Assembly (NCBI GenBank): GCA_024138015.1
Contig: JAMXBB010000010.1
Span: forward strand, 46,177,473 to 46,241,472
Reading direction: 5' to 3'
DNA: 64,000 nt
From: Lumnitzera littorea
Lineage: Eukaryota; Streptophyta; Magnoliopsida; Myrtales; Combretaceae
Of the stretch, positions 11,319-22,012 are shown piece after piece (position 1 is the first letter of the stretch; every line of letters starts with the position of its first letter). The notes below the pieces were generated by a model, which saw only the letters and a program-made list of their open reading frames with translations, searched no databases and had not been told where the DNA came from. A program made the translations under genes and the position numbers.

Positions 11319-12231
11319 TGATACGAACTCATGGATGAACACACAAACCCAATATCATGTGTAATCAAAGGGGATAGGTCTAAGTCGCAAGATGGCCTGA
11401 AAAGTAAATAATAGTAAAGGGGGAGCAGGGGTTCCCATGCATCGATGCTAGATATGATGCACTAATGCTGGATATGATGCACCAACATCTCACACAAGCT
11501 CAAGTCGCACTTGATATGACACACAAATGTAGCCGGAGATCACTCGCCACTAGTCCAGGCTCGAATGAGCTAGATAAGAGTAGCTCAAGAGTAAGAGGAC
11601 ACTTAGCTCAAAAGAAGGTAAAAGTCCAGTGTATTCTTCTGTATATCTTCTTACAGCTGTTACATTATGTGACTATTTATAGTACCTTGTTAAGGCAAGT
11701 TCTATGCTATAGATAATTACAAAAATGAATTCCTATTTGCTAAATAAAAAGGAAATCACTATATAAGGAGACACAAAATCGTACACAGCGAACATCGTTT
11801 GTCAGAAAGGACAATACAATTGTCAGTAAGGAGATGCACACACGTTTTTACTATGATTCTAACAGTATTTGTATGCCTCTGTTCAGGCCTGTTTGGTATC
11901 AAAAGGGGCTGAACTATGGTTGGTTCAAGGACAGCTCATCTTGATTTGGTCTTGGAGGGTTAGCTCTTAATAGTCTTGATTAGGCGTAATACAGTGGAGA
12001 TTGCTATACTCAGATTTAGCGCTTGGACTATGGTTTAGTGGAAGGTTCGGCTTATCATACTAGTTGATCACCTCCATAACATCTTGGATAGCATGGAGAG
12101 CAAAGTAGCTTAACAGATTAGACTGAGATAAGCATTGCTCCTTGATACTTAACTCACCTCAAACAGCTCAGTGAACCACTTAAGAGAGCCCTCGGGCACG
12201 GGAGTGTGTAATTAGTCCTTGATCCCTATCA
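11319..12231 (-). repeat. 5' LTR of element 2
   Basis: 913-bp partner of 5684-6590. It starts TGATACGAACTCATGG and ends CCTATCA directly before the AATGC target duplication. Relative to its partner it carries a ~17-bp local repeat near 11450-11480 (GATGCTAGATATGATGCAC... then GCTGGATATGATGCACC). Confidence 0.92.
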
Positions 12232-12236
12232 AATGC

Positions 12237-12450
12237 TGATTCTCTACAATTTTGGTGAACTATGGAATATTGGTCTCTATAGTTATTTTTATATTTAATC
12301 AATTATACCTATTAATATTGAATAAGATGAGTAATTTAATAGTTAAAATCTTATAATCTCTAATTGGTAAGGTTGTCTTCATATTGCAGGTGAACATCTA
12401 ATATGACTACTATAGTATAATTCTTCTAGGCCTCATTTAAAGTCATAACG
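12237..12450 (-). repeat. 5' end of an E-family LTR (right of element 2)
   Basis: Read on the - strand, this matches the first ~215 bp of the E LTRs at 39281 and 55726: CGTTATGACTTTAAATGAGG against TGTCAGGACCCTAAAGGGGG, then the block with GGAATATTGG. The LTR 5' end is therefore at about 12450. It is the host sequence into which element 2 inserted. Confidence 0.65.
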
Positions 12451-12533
12451 AGGGAAATGTTGATAGAGGTTACCACCTTGTTATAGGAGCATCTCCTCGT
12501 AGCCCCCCTCAATCTCTCTAAACATGTATGTGG

Positions 12534-12974
12534 TCACTTAGTTACCTTGAGCACTAGATACTCTCTAATCGGCCATCTTTCACTCATAGGGAAAAGTAAA
12601 AACTCAAAGAGATTTGGAGTGAGAAATTCATAAGCACGTAATGCTCTCTTAAGGAAAAAATTTGATAGAGTTTCAGTATAGCTAATGCGTAAGAGTGAAA
12701 AATGAAGGTCCTTAATGTTCCTTATATTGACAAGCGAAAAGGGGCGAAAAGAGGAGATGAGCAATTTTTTAACTACCAAAACAGGAATTGTATCTCCATC
12801 ATCCATGTGCCCTAATACAACATTCAATGACTTAGATCCCCTATAGATGTGGATCATTGATGTGGCCATGCATGCCGAAGTACCATGCATGTTGCCATTC
12901 CCAAGATGCCAACATTGCACCTTGCGTAGACCAATAATCACATTAATCAAGCCAAAGGTCACCTTACAGTCCAA
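12534..12974 (-). CDS. Unrecognised 146-codon open reading frame
   Basis: I do not recognise this frame. It starts MDCKVTFGLIN, contains 'HMDDGDTIPVLVVKKLL' in the middle and ends 'MSERWPIREYLVLKVTK'. It shows no signal peptide and no clear membrane segment. It lies just right of the E LTR that hosts element 2 and left of an LTR-like stretch, so it may be an internal piece of an unrecognised retroelement or chance. There is no sign of expression or splicing. Confidence 0.2.
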   Translation of the reverse strand: MDCKVTFGLINVIIGLRKVQCWHLGNGNMHGTSACMATSMIHIYRGSKSLNVVLGHMDDGDTIPVLVVKKLLISSFRPFSLVNIRNIKDLHFSLLRISYTETLSNFFLKRALRAYEFLTPNLFEFLLFPMSERWPIREYLVLKVTK

Positions 12975-12990
12975 CAGGTCTTATTTGACA

Positions 12991-14020
12991 TGTTAGACAT
13001 TACTCCGAACATTAGTGAGCTCAACTCTCGACTACCTCTCTCAAGAAAAACAACTATTGATACATTGGGCCTATACCTCGATGCTCAAGCATACTTACTC
13101 TCCTCGCTTCCTTGATACCATGGAGAGTGTGTTAGGAGGGTAAGGGGGGAGAGGGGGTGCAAGTGTTAATAGGCTATTTTAGATCTAACTTGAGGCTTAA
13201 TCCAAGAAAGGACCTATTGAAGCCTATTGGCTAATGACGAATCAAGCACTTCACCTATGCTCGAGCATATCAAGGCCCCGTCCTCCACATGCTTAAGCAC
13301 GTAGGTGCTTTTTGGTCTATTGAGCACCTCACCATCTACTCGACCAACCTTGAGCTTCGTAGCCTCCCTCCAACCTCTAAGTATGCATTTTCCATGCTAA
13401 ATAGGCCTTCTCCCCTATAGGCTCTCCACAAATGATCCTTTCATAGCTTGCAAATTGATCAATGTTTCTTCTCTTAGGGCCCTTTGTCTCTTACTCCTTC
13501 TCTCCTTAGTAATTATACCTCTTACATCCATAGTACAACTAGCACTCCTAACATCTTTTAAGAACTTAGGTTTTAAACGTAGTTACTAAAGTGTTCACAA
13601 CCGATCAATTGATAGAGCCACCCTATCATCCCAGCAGCGTATGACCCTTATCAACAGTAAGTATAAACAAACCCTAGATTCACACGCATCCTTGGTAAAT
13701 AAGCTCTTTACTCTATAAATAGCACAAGGAACTAAAGGTATAGGATCTTCTTTCTTCTATACCCACATATACATCACTTGCAAACCTAGTACCCCTTCGC
13801 TACCCTAAAGAAGAGTGCTCAAATCCCTACATATTAGCACGTTTCACCCTTCCCATCCTTGCTAAATTAAGAGTTAGAGGGCCTTAGTGGACCAACCCAT
13901 CAGGGGCTTTTTCTAGGTACTTAGGAGCTAAGAGCACACCCAATATCCAGGTTTAACAGTATCCTCCTTAGCATTCAAGCCCATTATCCTTACCATATCC
14001 AATTGATCCCTACATCAACA
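12991..14020 (+). repeat. Possible LTR (U3-TATA-R-U5 pattern), unassigned
   Basis: TGTTAGACAT at 12991 could be an LTR start. A TATA box (CTATAAATAGCAC) lies at 13713-13725. Downstream, 'GAGGGCCTTAGTGGACC' and 'GGGGCTTTTTCTAGGTAC' (13876-13921) look like the U5 of many plant gypsy LTRs. I found no partner copy, primer site or matching target duplication, so the boundaries are guesses. Confidence 0.3.
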
Positions 14021-14263
14021 TACTTCAAAACCATTAAGGTGATGATATGAAAGCATTTATCAAGAGGCGATATTCAAAAATTGCTCCAAAATGAATTAAA
14101 TCTTCACAAGATATAAGAAACAATGATGTATTCTTTATGGTTGCAATTTCGAAAGAGTAAGTTGTTTAGCCTTATGAACTCGTCGAATCGATAGGCCAAC
14201 CTATCAGTTGGACTTTAACCTACCCTATTAAAGCAAAGTTGATTGAAAAAAAAAATGTAATGC

Positions 14264-14330
14264 ATGCAAGATATATATGTATGTATATTAATATATGTAT
14301 TCTATTTATCTAAGAGGCTAAGGCATGTTA

Positions 14331-14364
<34 letters not shown>

Positions 14365-14505
14365 GAATGTACATAAATATCTATATAAATATGTGTATAT
14401 ATTTAACATAATATATATATGTATGTTAAATATAAATACGTATGTAAATGCATGTTACTATGGATATATATACATAAATATATATATATATATATATATA
14501 TAATC
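14264..14505. repeat. TA-rich microsatellite region
   Basis: Two (TA)n tracts (about 14330-14356 and 14477-14502) joined by AT-rich sequence with TATG and CATA variants. The open frame across it is an artefact of the simple repeat. Confidence 0.9.
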
Positions 14506-14743
14506 ATGAAAAAAGTTTTAAAAAATTGAAATATTGGTTTATGAGACATTAAACCAACCTATGAATCGATGGGCTCAAGTTAGTTGGACTTGCAATCTAG
14601 GTCTAAAGACAATAATCTAATAACATTGTAACCTTTTAAACAATTTGAATCCCCATATCATTTATCTAATAGATTGCTTACAAATTTTGGTGACTACATG
14701 TTATTGTATCATCTCACTTTTCATGCAAAGTAATGGTATCTAA

Positions 14744-15946
14744 TAAGGCTATGAAAAAACAAAAAAAAATAAAAACCACAGACTACAGAGCAAACCATGA
14801 ATCAAATGAATCAAACCAAAAAATTGGTTTTATTGTAAATTGTATGGTTTGTGATTTCTATTTGGTTATATATAAATAGTTTGCGGTTTAGTTTGAGGAG
14901 GTAAATCAAATCGAATCATTTGGTTTAACAAAAAAATTCATACAATTGTTTTTTGTTTTTTACCCATTAATCTTTATGAATTTCATCAAATTTTTCATAT
15001 TTTATTCTTCTTTCTATTATTTCTAAATTGATTATTAAGATTAAGTTGAGTGAGTTTCATCTAAAATTTTATGTTTAAAATTTTTATTTTCTAAATTGTC
15101 GTTTTCTTATACATTTTTAAATTAAAGGTTTGACCTTGATATTCTTTACATGTCTCTTGTCTCTGTTCTAATCTTTAGTATACCTTTTTTATCTTTTTCG
15201 TATCCCTTTTATATGGGTAGCTCTATTTCTCCCTCCTCATTATTGTTCGTTGGAATAGTTTTTGGTGTGTCACTTTTCCAATCTTTGGTTTGATTTTCTC
15301 TTCAAGCTATAAAAATATGGTTCAATTTTTTATGTCTTTGAACCAAGTTATACTGTTCGGATTAGGAATTTTCCAAAACATAAAATTTCAATATGGTTCA
15401 GTTTGATTCACAAATTAGACAATATTTTCTAATATATTAAAGTATATTTGCATAATATGTAATCTTATATGAAAGTATTGAATTTATTCAATAACAATAA
15501 ATATTGATATTATATTAGAGGTTAATAAAGTCAATATTCACACAACTAAAAAATTTCAAAGTTTATTAATAGCTAATTTTATCCATAAAAATAGCATATA
15601 GTATAAACATTGAGTCAAACTATATATAATTTACAAATTATAGCAATAAAGACTCAATATATATACATGTCAATAAATGTAAACAAAATATTATTTTAAA
15701 TATTATATTATAAAAAAGAACATATTTAGCTATAAGTAAAATATTATTATGTTTTTTTATAAAATGGTTTAGTTCTATTTTACAGATTGGTTTAGTTTAT
15801 CTTTCTAAATCAACCATAAATTAACGATTTAGTTCTGTTTAGAAATTTTCTATACCAAATTGTAAAAAAAAAATAATTGGTTTGGTTTGGTTCAGTTACA
15901 GATTGGTTTGATTTGATTGTTCTTTTTTTTTTTTTTCCTACCCCTA
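14744..15946. mobile_element. Non-autonomous hAT-like element (~1.2 kb)
   Basis: Terminal inverted repeats: left TAAGGCTATGAAAAAAC, right (reversed) TAGGGGTAGGAAAAAAA. Subterminal regions are full of AAACCAAACC / GGTTTGGTTT motifs in inverted arrangement, typical of plant hAT-type non-autonomous elements. Flanks around 14735 (GGTATCTA) and 15947 (GTTATCCT) share 5 of 8 bases, consistent with a decayed 8-bp target duplication. No transposase frame is present. Confidence 0.5.
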
Positions 15947-17532
15947 GTTATCCTCATTCAATTAAATTGGATTTATCAAGATATTATACAACTTTTTATT
16001 AAACATCGTTACATATAATAAATACATAAAAAATTAACTGAAACTATATAAAAATTTAATGGAAAGGAAAATTTGTTATTAGAGATGAAAATGTTCAATA
16101 AGAGTTTGATATAAATAGCTCGAACCGTGAATCGAATCGATTTTAATTAAATTCAAAATTTACAAACTGAATTATATAATTAGGTTGAATTTCAAAAACA
16201 AAAACAAAAATCAAGCCATTATATCATATTTAACTCAATTTAGGAGCGAGAGTGGTTTGAGGAGGAGGAATTAACCATACCAAATCGCACTCGCGTCTAG
16301 CTATTTAATGCTCTTTCCTCCATTTGTTTTCAAGACCTGCTTAAGAAACCATGCAATAATTTAGATACGGTATCTCGTCTGCGAGCCATTGGTGGGATAG
16401 GAAACCTCATCTATAAGATAATGGCAGGAATACGTCAATTAGTTAGTGGGACAATTTATCATGATAGTAGACATATATATGACTGGACGGAGATCTCGTT
16501 TAATGTTAAATATATTATCTGAATTTTACCTATATTTGAAATTTTATATTTAAAATTTAAAATTATTAAATATAATACTTAATTAATTTTTTTATTTTTT
16601 TAATTCACACATGAAATTTAAAGTTGCTAAATAAATGCATAGTCCAATTTTTTATTTCCTTCATTATTTTTTAAGAAAGATATCATGCTAAATGGTGATT
16701 CGTAAAAGAATACAAGTCAAACGAAGGAGCACTAGGGAAGATGAAGAAGGGAGCATGGTATATTTGACAACAGCCTCAAATTTTAAGTATAAAATTAAAA
16801 AGTAATAAGTAAATTGACGGTTTGAACAGTGATTTTCTCCCCGTGATTTATGAGAGATGAGCTGCTATTTTCTTTCATCAACTCCATCTCGAGGTTTAAT
16901 TTATTTTATCAAATAAATAAGTAGCATACTAAGCTTTTTACTTTGAACTACATAATTAAATTGAAGAAAGGATTGTAATTACAGCATCATCGCACTGGCA
17001 TGCCTCAATCTTCTCGACCTCTGACCTTTTATTTGTCTACCTTAAACATTCGTCCGAGGGGTAGGCGGTGGCAGTTGATCAAAATTAAACCACTTGTACA
17101 TTAAAAGCTAAAGATGTCAACGTCACCACACGAGCAACATATCATAAAAAATTTCCACACATAAACATACTGTTTAACAAACACTGGCTCCCCACAATTC
17201 CGTGCAAGAAACCTACGATTTCCTACAATAATTGCTGTCTATTTATCATTTTTCTATACAGCAATCCTAAATTTTATTCAAATAAAGTTCAGAGAAAACT
17301 TCCAAATTAACCGCATATATTATATTATTCATCTCAAAATACCGCTTTTCGAGCCCACATTTATTAAATCGACAACAACCCAGCACCAAACATATCCTTC
17401 TTCCAGTTTAAATTCCACTCTCGTAAAGATTCAAATTTGAACCCATCCGCTCGGAAGATACGAGGTAAAGCAAGAAAGTTTTGTGGTTCTTTGCCATACG
17501 TTGTCCAAAACTTGTGATACACAAGGGCAAAA
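15947..17532 (+). promoter_or_regulatory. Upstream region of the alpha/beta-hydrolase gene
   Basis: AT-rich DNA with no open frame of note and no recognised element. The last ~300 bp before the start codon contain CATATATTATATTATT near 17315, a possible TATA element about 215 bp upstream of the ATG. The promoter assignment is by position only. Confidence 0.3.
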
Positions 17533-20500
17533 ATGGTCAATCTTGTGGCAGCCCAAAAGCCATTGTTGCATGGGCTAATGAAAATGGCCGGGGTTCGACT
17601 GCACGCTGTTGAGATCGAACCCGGTACAACCATGAGCACTTGGATCCCGGCTGAAACCATTAAGAAGCCGAAGAAGAACTCAACAGGCCCGAAACCAAGC
17701 CCGGATAAACCGAACGTCACAATAACCAAGCCCAAAAAGCCCGTTCTTGTTTTGATTCACGGTTTTGCAGCCGAGGGCATTGTCACATGGCAATTCCAAG
17801 TGGGCCGGTTCACCAAAGAATATTCCTTGTATGTCCCGGACCTCCTCTTCTTTGGTGGTTCCACAACCGACAAGCCTGACCGATCACCAGCATTCCAAGC
17901 GGAGTACTTGATGAAGGGGCTGAAGAAGCTCGGGATAGACCGGTGCACGGTGGTGGGGTTCAGCTATGGCGGGATGGTGGCATTTAAGATGGCGGAGATG
18001 GAACCGGAGTTTGTTCGGGCCTTGGTGATATCTGGATCCATATTGGCAATGACCGATTCCATAAGTGAAGAAAGCTTGGAGAGATTGGGCTTTAAGTCTT
18101 CCTCTGAGCTTTTGATGCCTACCTCTGTCAAGGGACTCAAGGCTTTGCAGTCTGTTGCTATGCATAGGAAATTTTGGTTTCCTGACCGTTTTCACAAGGA
18201 CTATCTCGAGGTTTGCTCTTCACTATTTTCTGGCAAAGTTTCTTCAATTAATAGTTTTTCCAATGATAAGTCTTACAACATTACTTCGGGAATATTAACG
18301 TGAATGGCGGGACATCGATATTTGGGAAAGTATACAAAGTAGCATGATGCAATCTTCTTACAAAATTTTGAATGTCTAGTAATTCGCCGAAAAAAAGAAA
18401 AACTAAAAAAAAGTATACACATAATTTTTAGAATAGTATCATTTAATAATCATTGTTGTGATAAATGTAAATCGCATTTACGTAAACGTGGAGGTGTTTA
18501 TTATTGACATAAGAAAGAAAGGCCATTTGCAAATTGAGACGCTGCCCCCCAAGAAAACAAAAGATAGTAAACTTTAGAAAATTATATGAACATGTAGGTT
18601 CTAGTGCTAAGTATTTTATTCTTCTACTTTTTGTTCCTCTAAGTGATATATTCTAAGTAGAATTATTTATTTGCTTTAGTTTATATTTGCTAATTGTTTG
18701 TACAAAATATGTGCTTCAAGACCCTATATCATATAGTTTTTATTCGAGAACTTTATATTTTAATAGGTTGTAATCCACTTAAAAATATACAAACGTATGT
18801 ATGTAGCATGAATTATGATATAAAATCTTATTGCTTATCGCAAGAGAAATTTTCATTCACCATCTATTCTAATTACTCATCAAGGTGCTTGTAAAACACA
18901 GGATCATATATATCAATATCCTAACTAAATTGATTAGATTCAATTATCTCTTTTCTAATTATAATACACAATAAATGAAGGGGAAGGAGGTTAAAAAGGA
19001 AAAACCCTCAAATTACACATGCATTAGTAATTAATGAGGCAGTTAATTGTACTAGACAAAAAAAAACACAAATAAGTTTATAATTGTAATAGGATAAAAC
19101 ATGGTCCAATTGCTCAAGTTAGACATGCATTATTAATAGGGCCAAGTAATTGGATTAGACACTATTATCTCATAATTTTGTTGGTAGAAATTGAAATTGT
19201 TTATTCCGTCGTGTGACTCTTATAAGATAAGGAAAGAGGGCTACAAGAGCAGTATAAAAGACTACTCTAGCACAGTCACTCCGATACTTAAGTCAACATA
19301 GTAGTTGTAGAACTTAAAAGAGAGAAAGAGAGAGAGAGCCTCCTACTTGGATATTTCTTTCACTATTTATAGAGAATGAGATTAAATTATATCTAAACTG
19401 AGCTATTAGAGTTAGGATTTCATTGTGAGCCTATTTGTTCGAGCCTAAGAGGCTTATCTCTAAAAAGACCTATCAACGCACTTTCACCGCAAGTGTACAT
19501 GAGAAGCAAACATCACTTTCGAGTATAACATGTAAAACGAACGAGCAATATAGGGCACAACCAATTTACTTCCACCGAATATTTTCGAGCCATTAGAATA
19601 GATACTACCTTTCATGGAAAATCTTGTAAGTATGTCCTACCCTGTTTTTGCGAATAAATTAAACAAACATCTCTATCAAGCAGCCAGCATGTCTCAACTT
19701 ATAAATCTTTTCTTGTGCAACTAAAGATCTTTGCTCTTATATTATTATTATATTTATCTTTTGCTCCAAATACTAGATAAAATGAAATAATATGAGAAGG
19801 TATGAAGAGGATAGGTGGAAAAAAAAAAAGTACAATGGAGTTCCATAATAACATTATCGAAATGCAAAATCTAATATTAAGAACTTCAGATATTAGTTAT
19901 TCTAAACAATTGATATTATTTCATAATAATTGCTTAATTCTTTGAATTAAACTGCACTTTCCTTTTATTCTTCTCCTCTTAACATGAAGATTTCAAATGA
20001 TGCATTTAGCATTTGATATCAAACATAAGCTGCTATAGCATACGATTACTATTTAAGTTACTCACATGAATAAGGAGAAATAACTCCTAATAATCATGCT
20101 GTATAACATTTTTTCCCAACATCTTACCTTCACGAGTGGATTAAAATAACTTCACTTGCTCCGGACAGGAGTTACAAAAACAATAACAATAATAATAATA
20201 ATAACAATCTCATGGGTACCAATCTTTTAACTGTGACACTCGTGAAATAAGATGCCAGATCAAATATTCAAACCTATTTAAACATTTTAAAGGTTCAGTA
20301 CTAAAGGCGATATCAATTCGACTACCCAAATGGAACATATTTTCCTCTTTCCATGTTACTATTTCTTCCCGCACACCCCACAAAAATAATAATAATAATA
20401 AAATCCCAGTCCGGTTACATATAAAATAAGTATAACTTCGTCCATCTATTAATATATATTATAAGATTAAGGAAAATTATATATATAAATAAATACAACC

Positions 20501-21797
20501 GAATAGTAAAGAAATTTAATTTTTGAAATAACCGTTTTAAAGAGATAATACATAGGCCTTGGGATTTAACCGAAATCTTCTTCGAACACTTTCTACTTGT
20601 CAGATGACGTCTGCTTTTTCAATTGCCAAATCATCAATAACGTCGTCCAGTATTTTCGCACTTTCGAATTCAATTTGGTTTAACTAATCTTTTTCCATTG
20701 TCTTAAAAGTGTAGCATATATTAACAAAATGGATGAAGTTCGAATTCCCATTTTTCTCAATTATAATAAAATAAGGAAAACAAAACAAAAAATAATAATA
20801 AATAAACCATTTAAAAGGCTAATTTAACCAGAACTCTCATGAAAATAAACTGCACAAATCAGGTCATGTTTACTAACAGGAAGGAAAGAGCGGAACTGCT
20901 CGAAGGTTTGGTCATCAGCAACAAGGACGCCACCATTCCCACATTTTCCCAGGTAATCCAAATATTTGTTTTTTTTTTTTTTTTTTTTCAGTTTTCTTTT
21001 ACAAAATAATAACAATAATAAATTTGCCGCAAGATTCAAACTCGATTCTATTACCATATACATTTGTTTCTGCAGAGGATACATTTACTCTGGGGTGAGA
21101 AAGATCAGATTTTCAATCTTGAACTTGCCCACAACATGAAAGAGTAAGTCCCCTATTTTACTCTTACGGCAAAGGCAAACCACAACAACCATAATCTTTC
21201 TTCTCGTAATATAATATTTTTGTATAAATTGTAATTATTTTTAAGATGGATTTATCAGCTGAATTGACCCTCAAAATATCAACCCAATTGAGAGAAGCCC
21301 AAATTAAATCAAGCGATAAAAAGGACCTAACTTGAAATAATATCAAAAGAGAAATTTTACAGTTTTTGAAGGGTTACGTAAATGCACTGCTATTAAATTT
21401 TTAGAATTAACTCCATATTTTCATAGTTTCAAAAGCATCGCTACATTTTCTTAACACCTAGTTTGTATTAGAGATTATCAATTTTTTTTTTTTTTTTTTG
21501 CATAGAATGTGAACCGAGCATTGTGTTACAACAAGTTCCTAATTCCAAAAATTTTCACAAAAGCAGGCATATCGAATTCTTAAATTTTGGTACATATGCA
21601 AAAGATTAACCGTTAATTATACGAAAGAAGTACATAGAGTCAATATAATGTGATGTTACAGGCAACTAGGAGAGAGCACAACACTCCAATGCATTAAGAA
21701 GGCAGGTCACCTGGCTCACTTGGAGCGACCATGCGTTTATAACAGATGCCTCAAACAGTTCCTTGCCTCTATTCACAAAGATGAAGCCCCAAAATGA
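17533..21797 (+). CDS. Alpha/beta-hydrolase superfamily protein, 4 exons
   Basis: Exons are 17533-18210, 20863-20952, 21076-21143 and 21662-21797. They join in frame to 972 nt (323 residues plus TGA), and all introns are GT-AG. The fold signature is complete: oxyanion HGF at 76-78, nucleophile elbow V-G-F-S-Y-G-G with Ser144, Asp266 in 'GEKDQIF' and His295 in 'AGHLVH'. Length and start (MVNLVAAQKPLL) match the plant group of soluble hydrolases represented by Arabidopsis At4g36610 and At2g18360. Their substrate is not established, so none is assigned here. A Lys/Pro-rich insert occupies residues 44-70. There is no signal peptide or membrane span, so it is probably soluble and intracellular. 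Intron 1 is 2.65 kb and holds a SINE-like repeat. The frame runs on to 18303 if intron 1 is not removed. The gene is tail-to-tail with the sugar transporter. Confidence 0.93.
20178..20330 (-). repeat. Possible tRNA-derived SINE in hydrolase intron 1
   Basis: On the - strand, TAGTCGAATTG (near 20318) fits the A-box pattern and GGTTTGAATAT (near 20265) is a decayed B box about 45 bp downstream. The 3' side ends in a (TTA)n-type tail (20180-20210). I could not define target duplications. Confidence 0.35.
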
Positions 21798-22012
21798 GTT
21801 GAATCACCCGATAATGATCGGTCCAAGTCTTCGACTGTGTTGCAACTCCAATATGAAGATAGCTAGTGAGGTCTAGGGATTTAAATAATGTACCAGACTT
21901 TGAGTTTTGAAGATGGCAAATTATGAATAACTTATCTTCCTCTAGTTCTCCTTACATTTAACGCCCTATCTAAACATGAAGGGTGTGACAATTAGTGAAA
22001 TTTGCAGAGAAC
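21798..22012. other. 215-bp intergenic region between convergent genes
   Basis: Separates the TGA of the hydrolase (21795-21797) from the TAA of the sugar transporter (- strand, 22013-22015). It has to hold both 3' UTR starts. Given usual plant 3' UTR lengths, the transcripts probably overlap (inference). No repeat is visible. Confidence 0.7.

Larger units (their letters stand above)
5684..12231 (-). mobile_element. Complete Ty3/gypsy retrotransposon (element 2)
   Basis: A 6.55-kb element on the - strand with both LTRs (5684-6590 and 11319-12231), a primer-binding site next to the right LTR and a purine tract next to the left LTR. It is flanked by the 5-bp target duplication AATGC (5679-5683 and 12232-12236). 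LTR outer ends are TGATAC...TATCA. Internal order on the - strand is gag, protease, reverse transcriptase, RNase H, integrase. The integrase tail with 'LVWIHLSKERFP' resembles CRM-type chromoviruses, and this placement is an inference. The LTRs differ by many transitions and small indels, so the insertion is old. Stops and frameshifts break all domains, although RNase H is open for 156 codons. Confidence 0.93.

Noticed and set aside
17364..17735. 123-codon frame antisense to the start of the hydrolase
   Set aside because: A shadow of the GC-richer exon 1. No domain, and it runs across the hydrolase start and promoter.
17884..18195. 103-codon antisense frame in hydrolase exon 1
   Set aside because: Reverse-strand shadow of a real exon with normal codon structure on the + strand.
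20730..20760. AGTTCGAATTCCC looks like a tRNA B box
   Set aside because: No A box at a suitable distance upstream and no tail or duplication. Probably chance.
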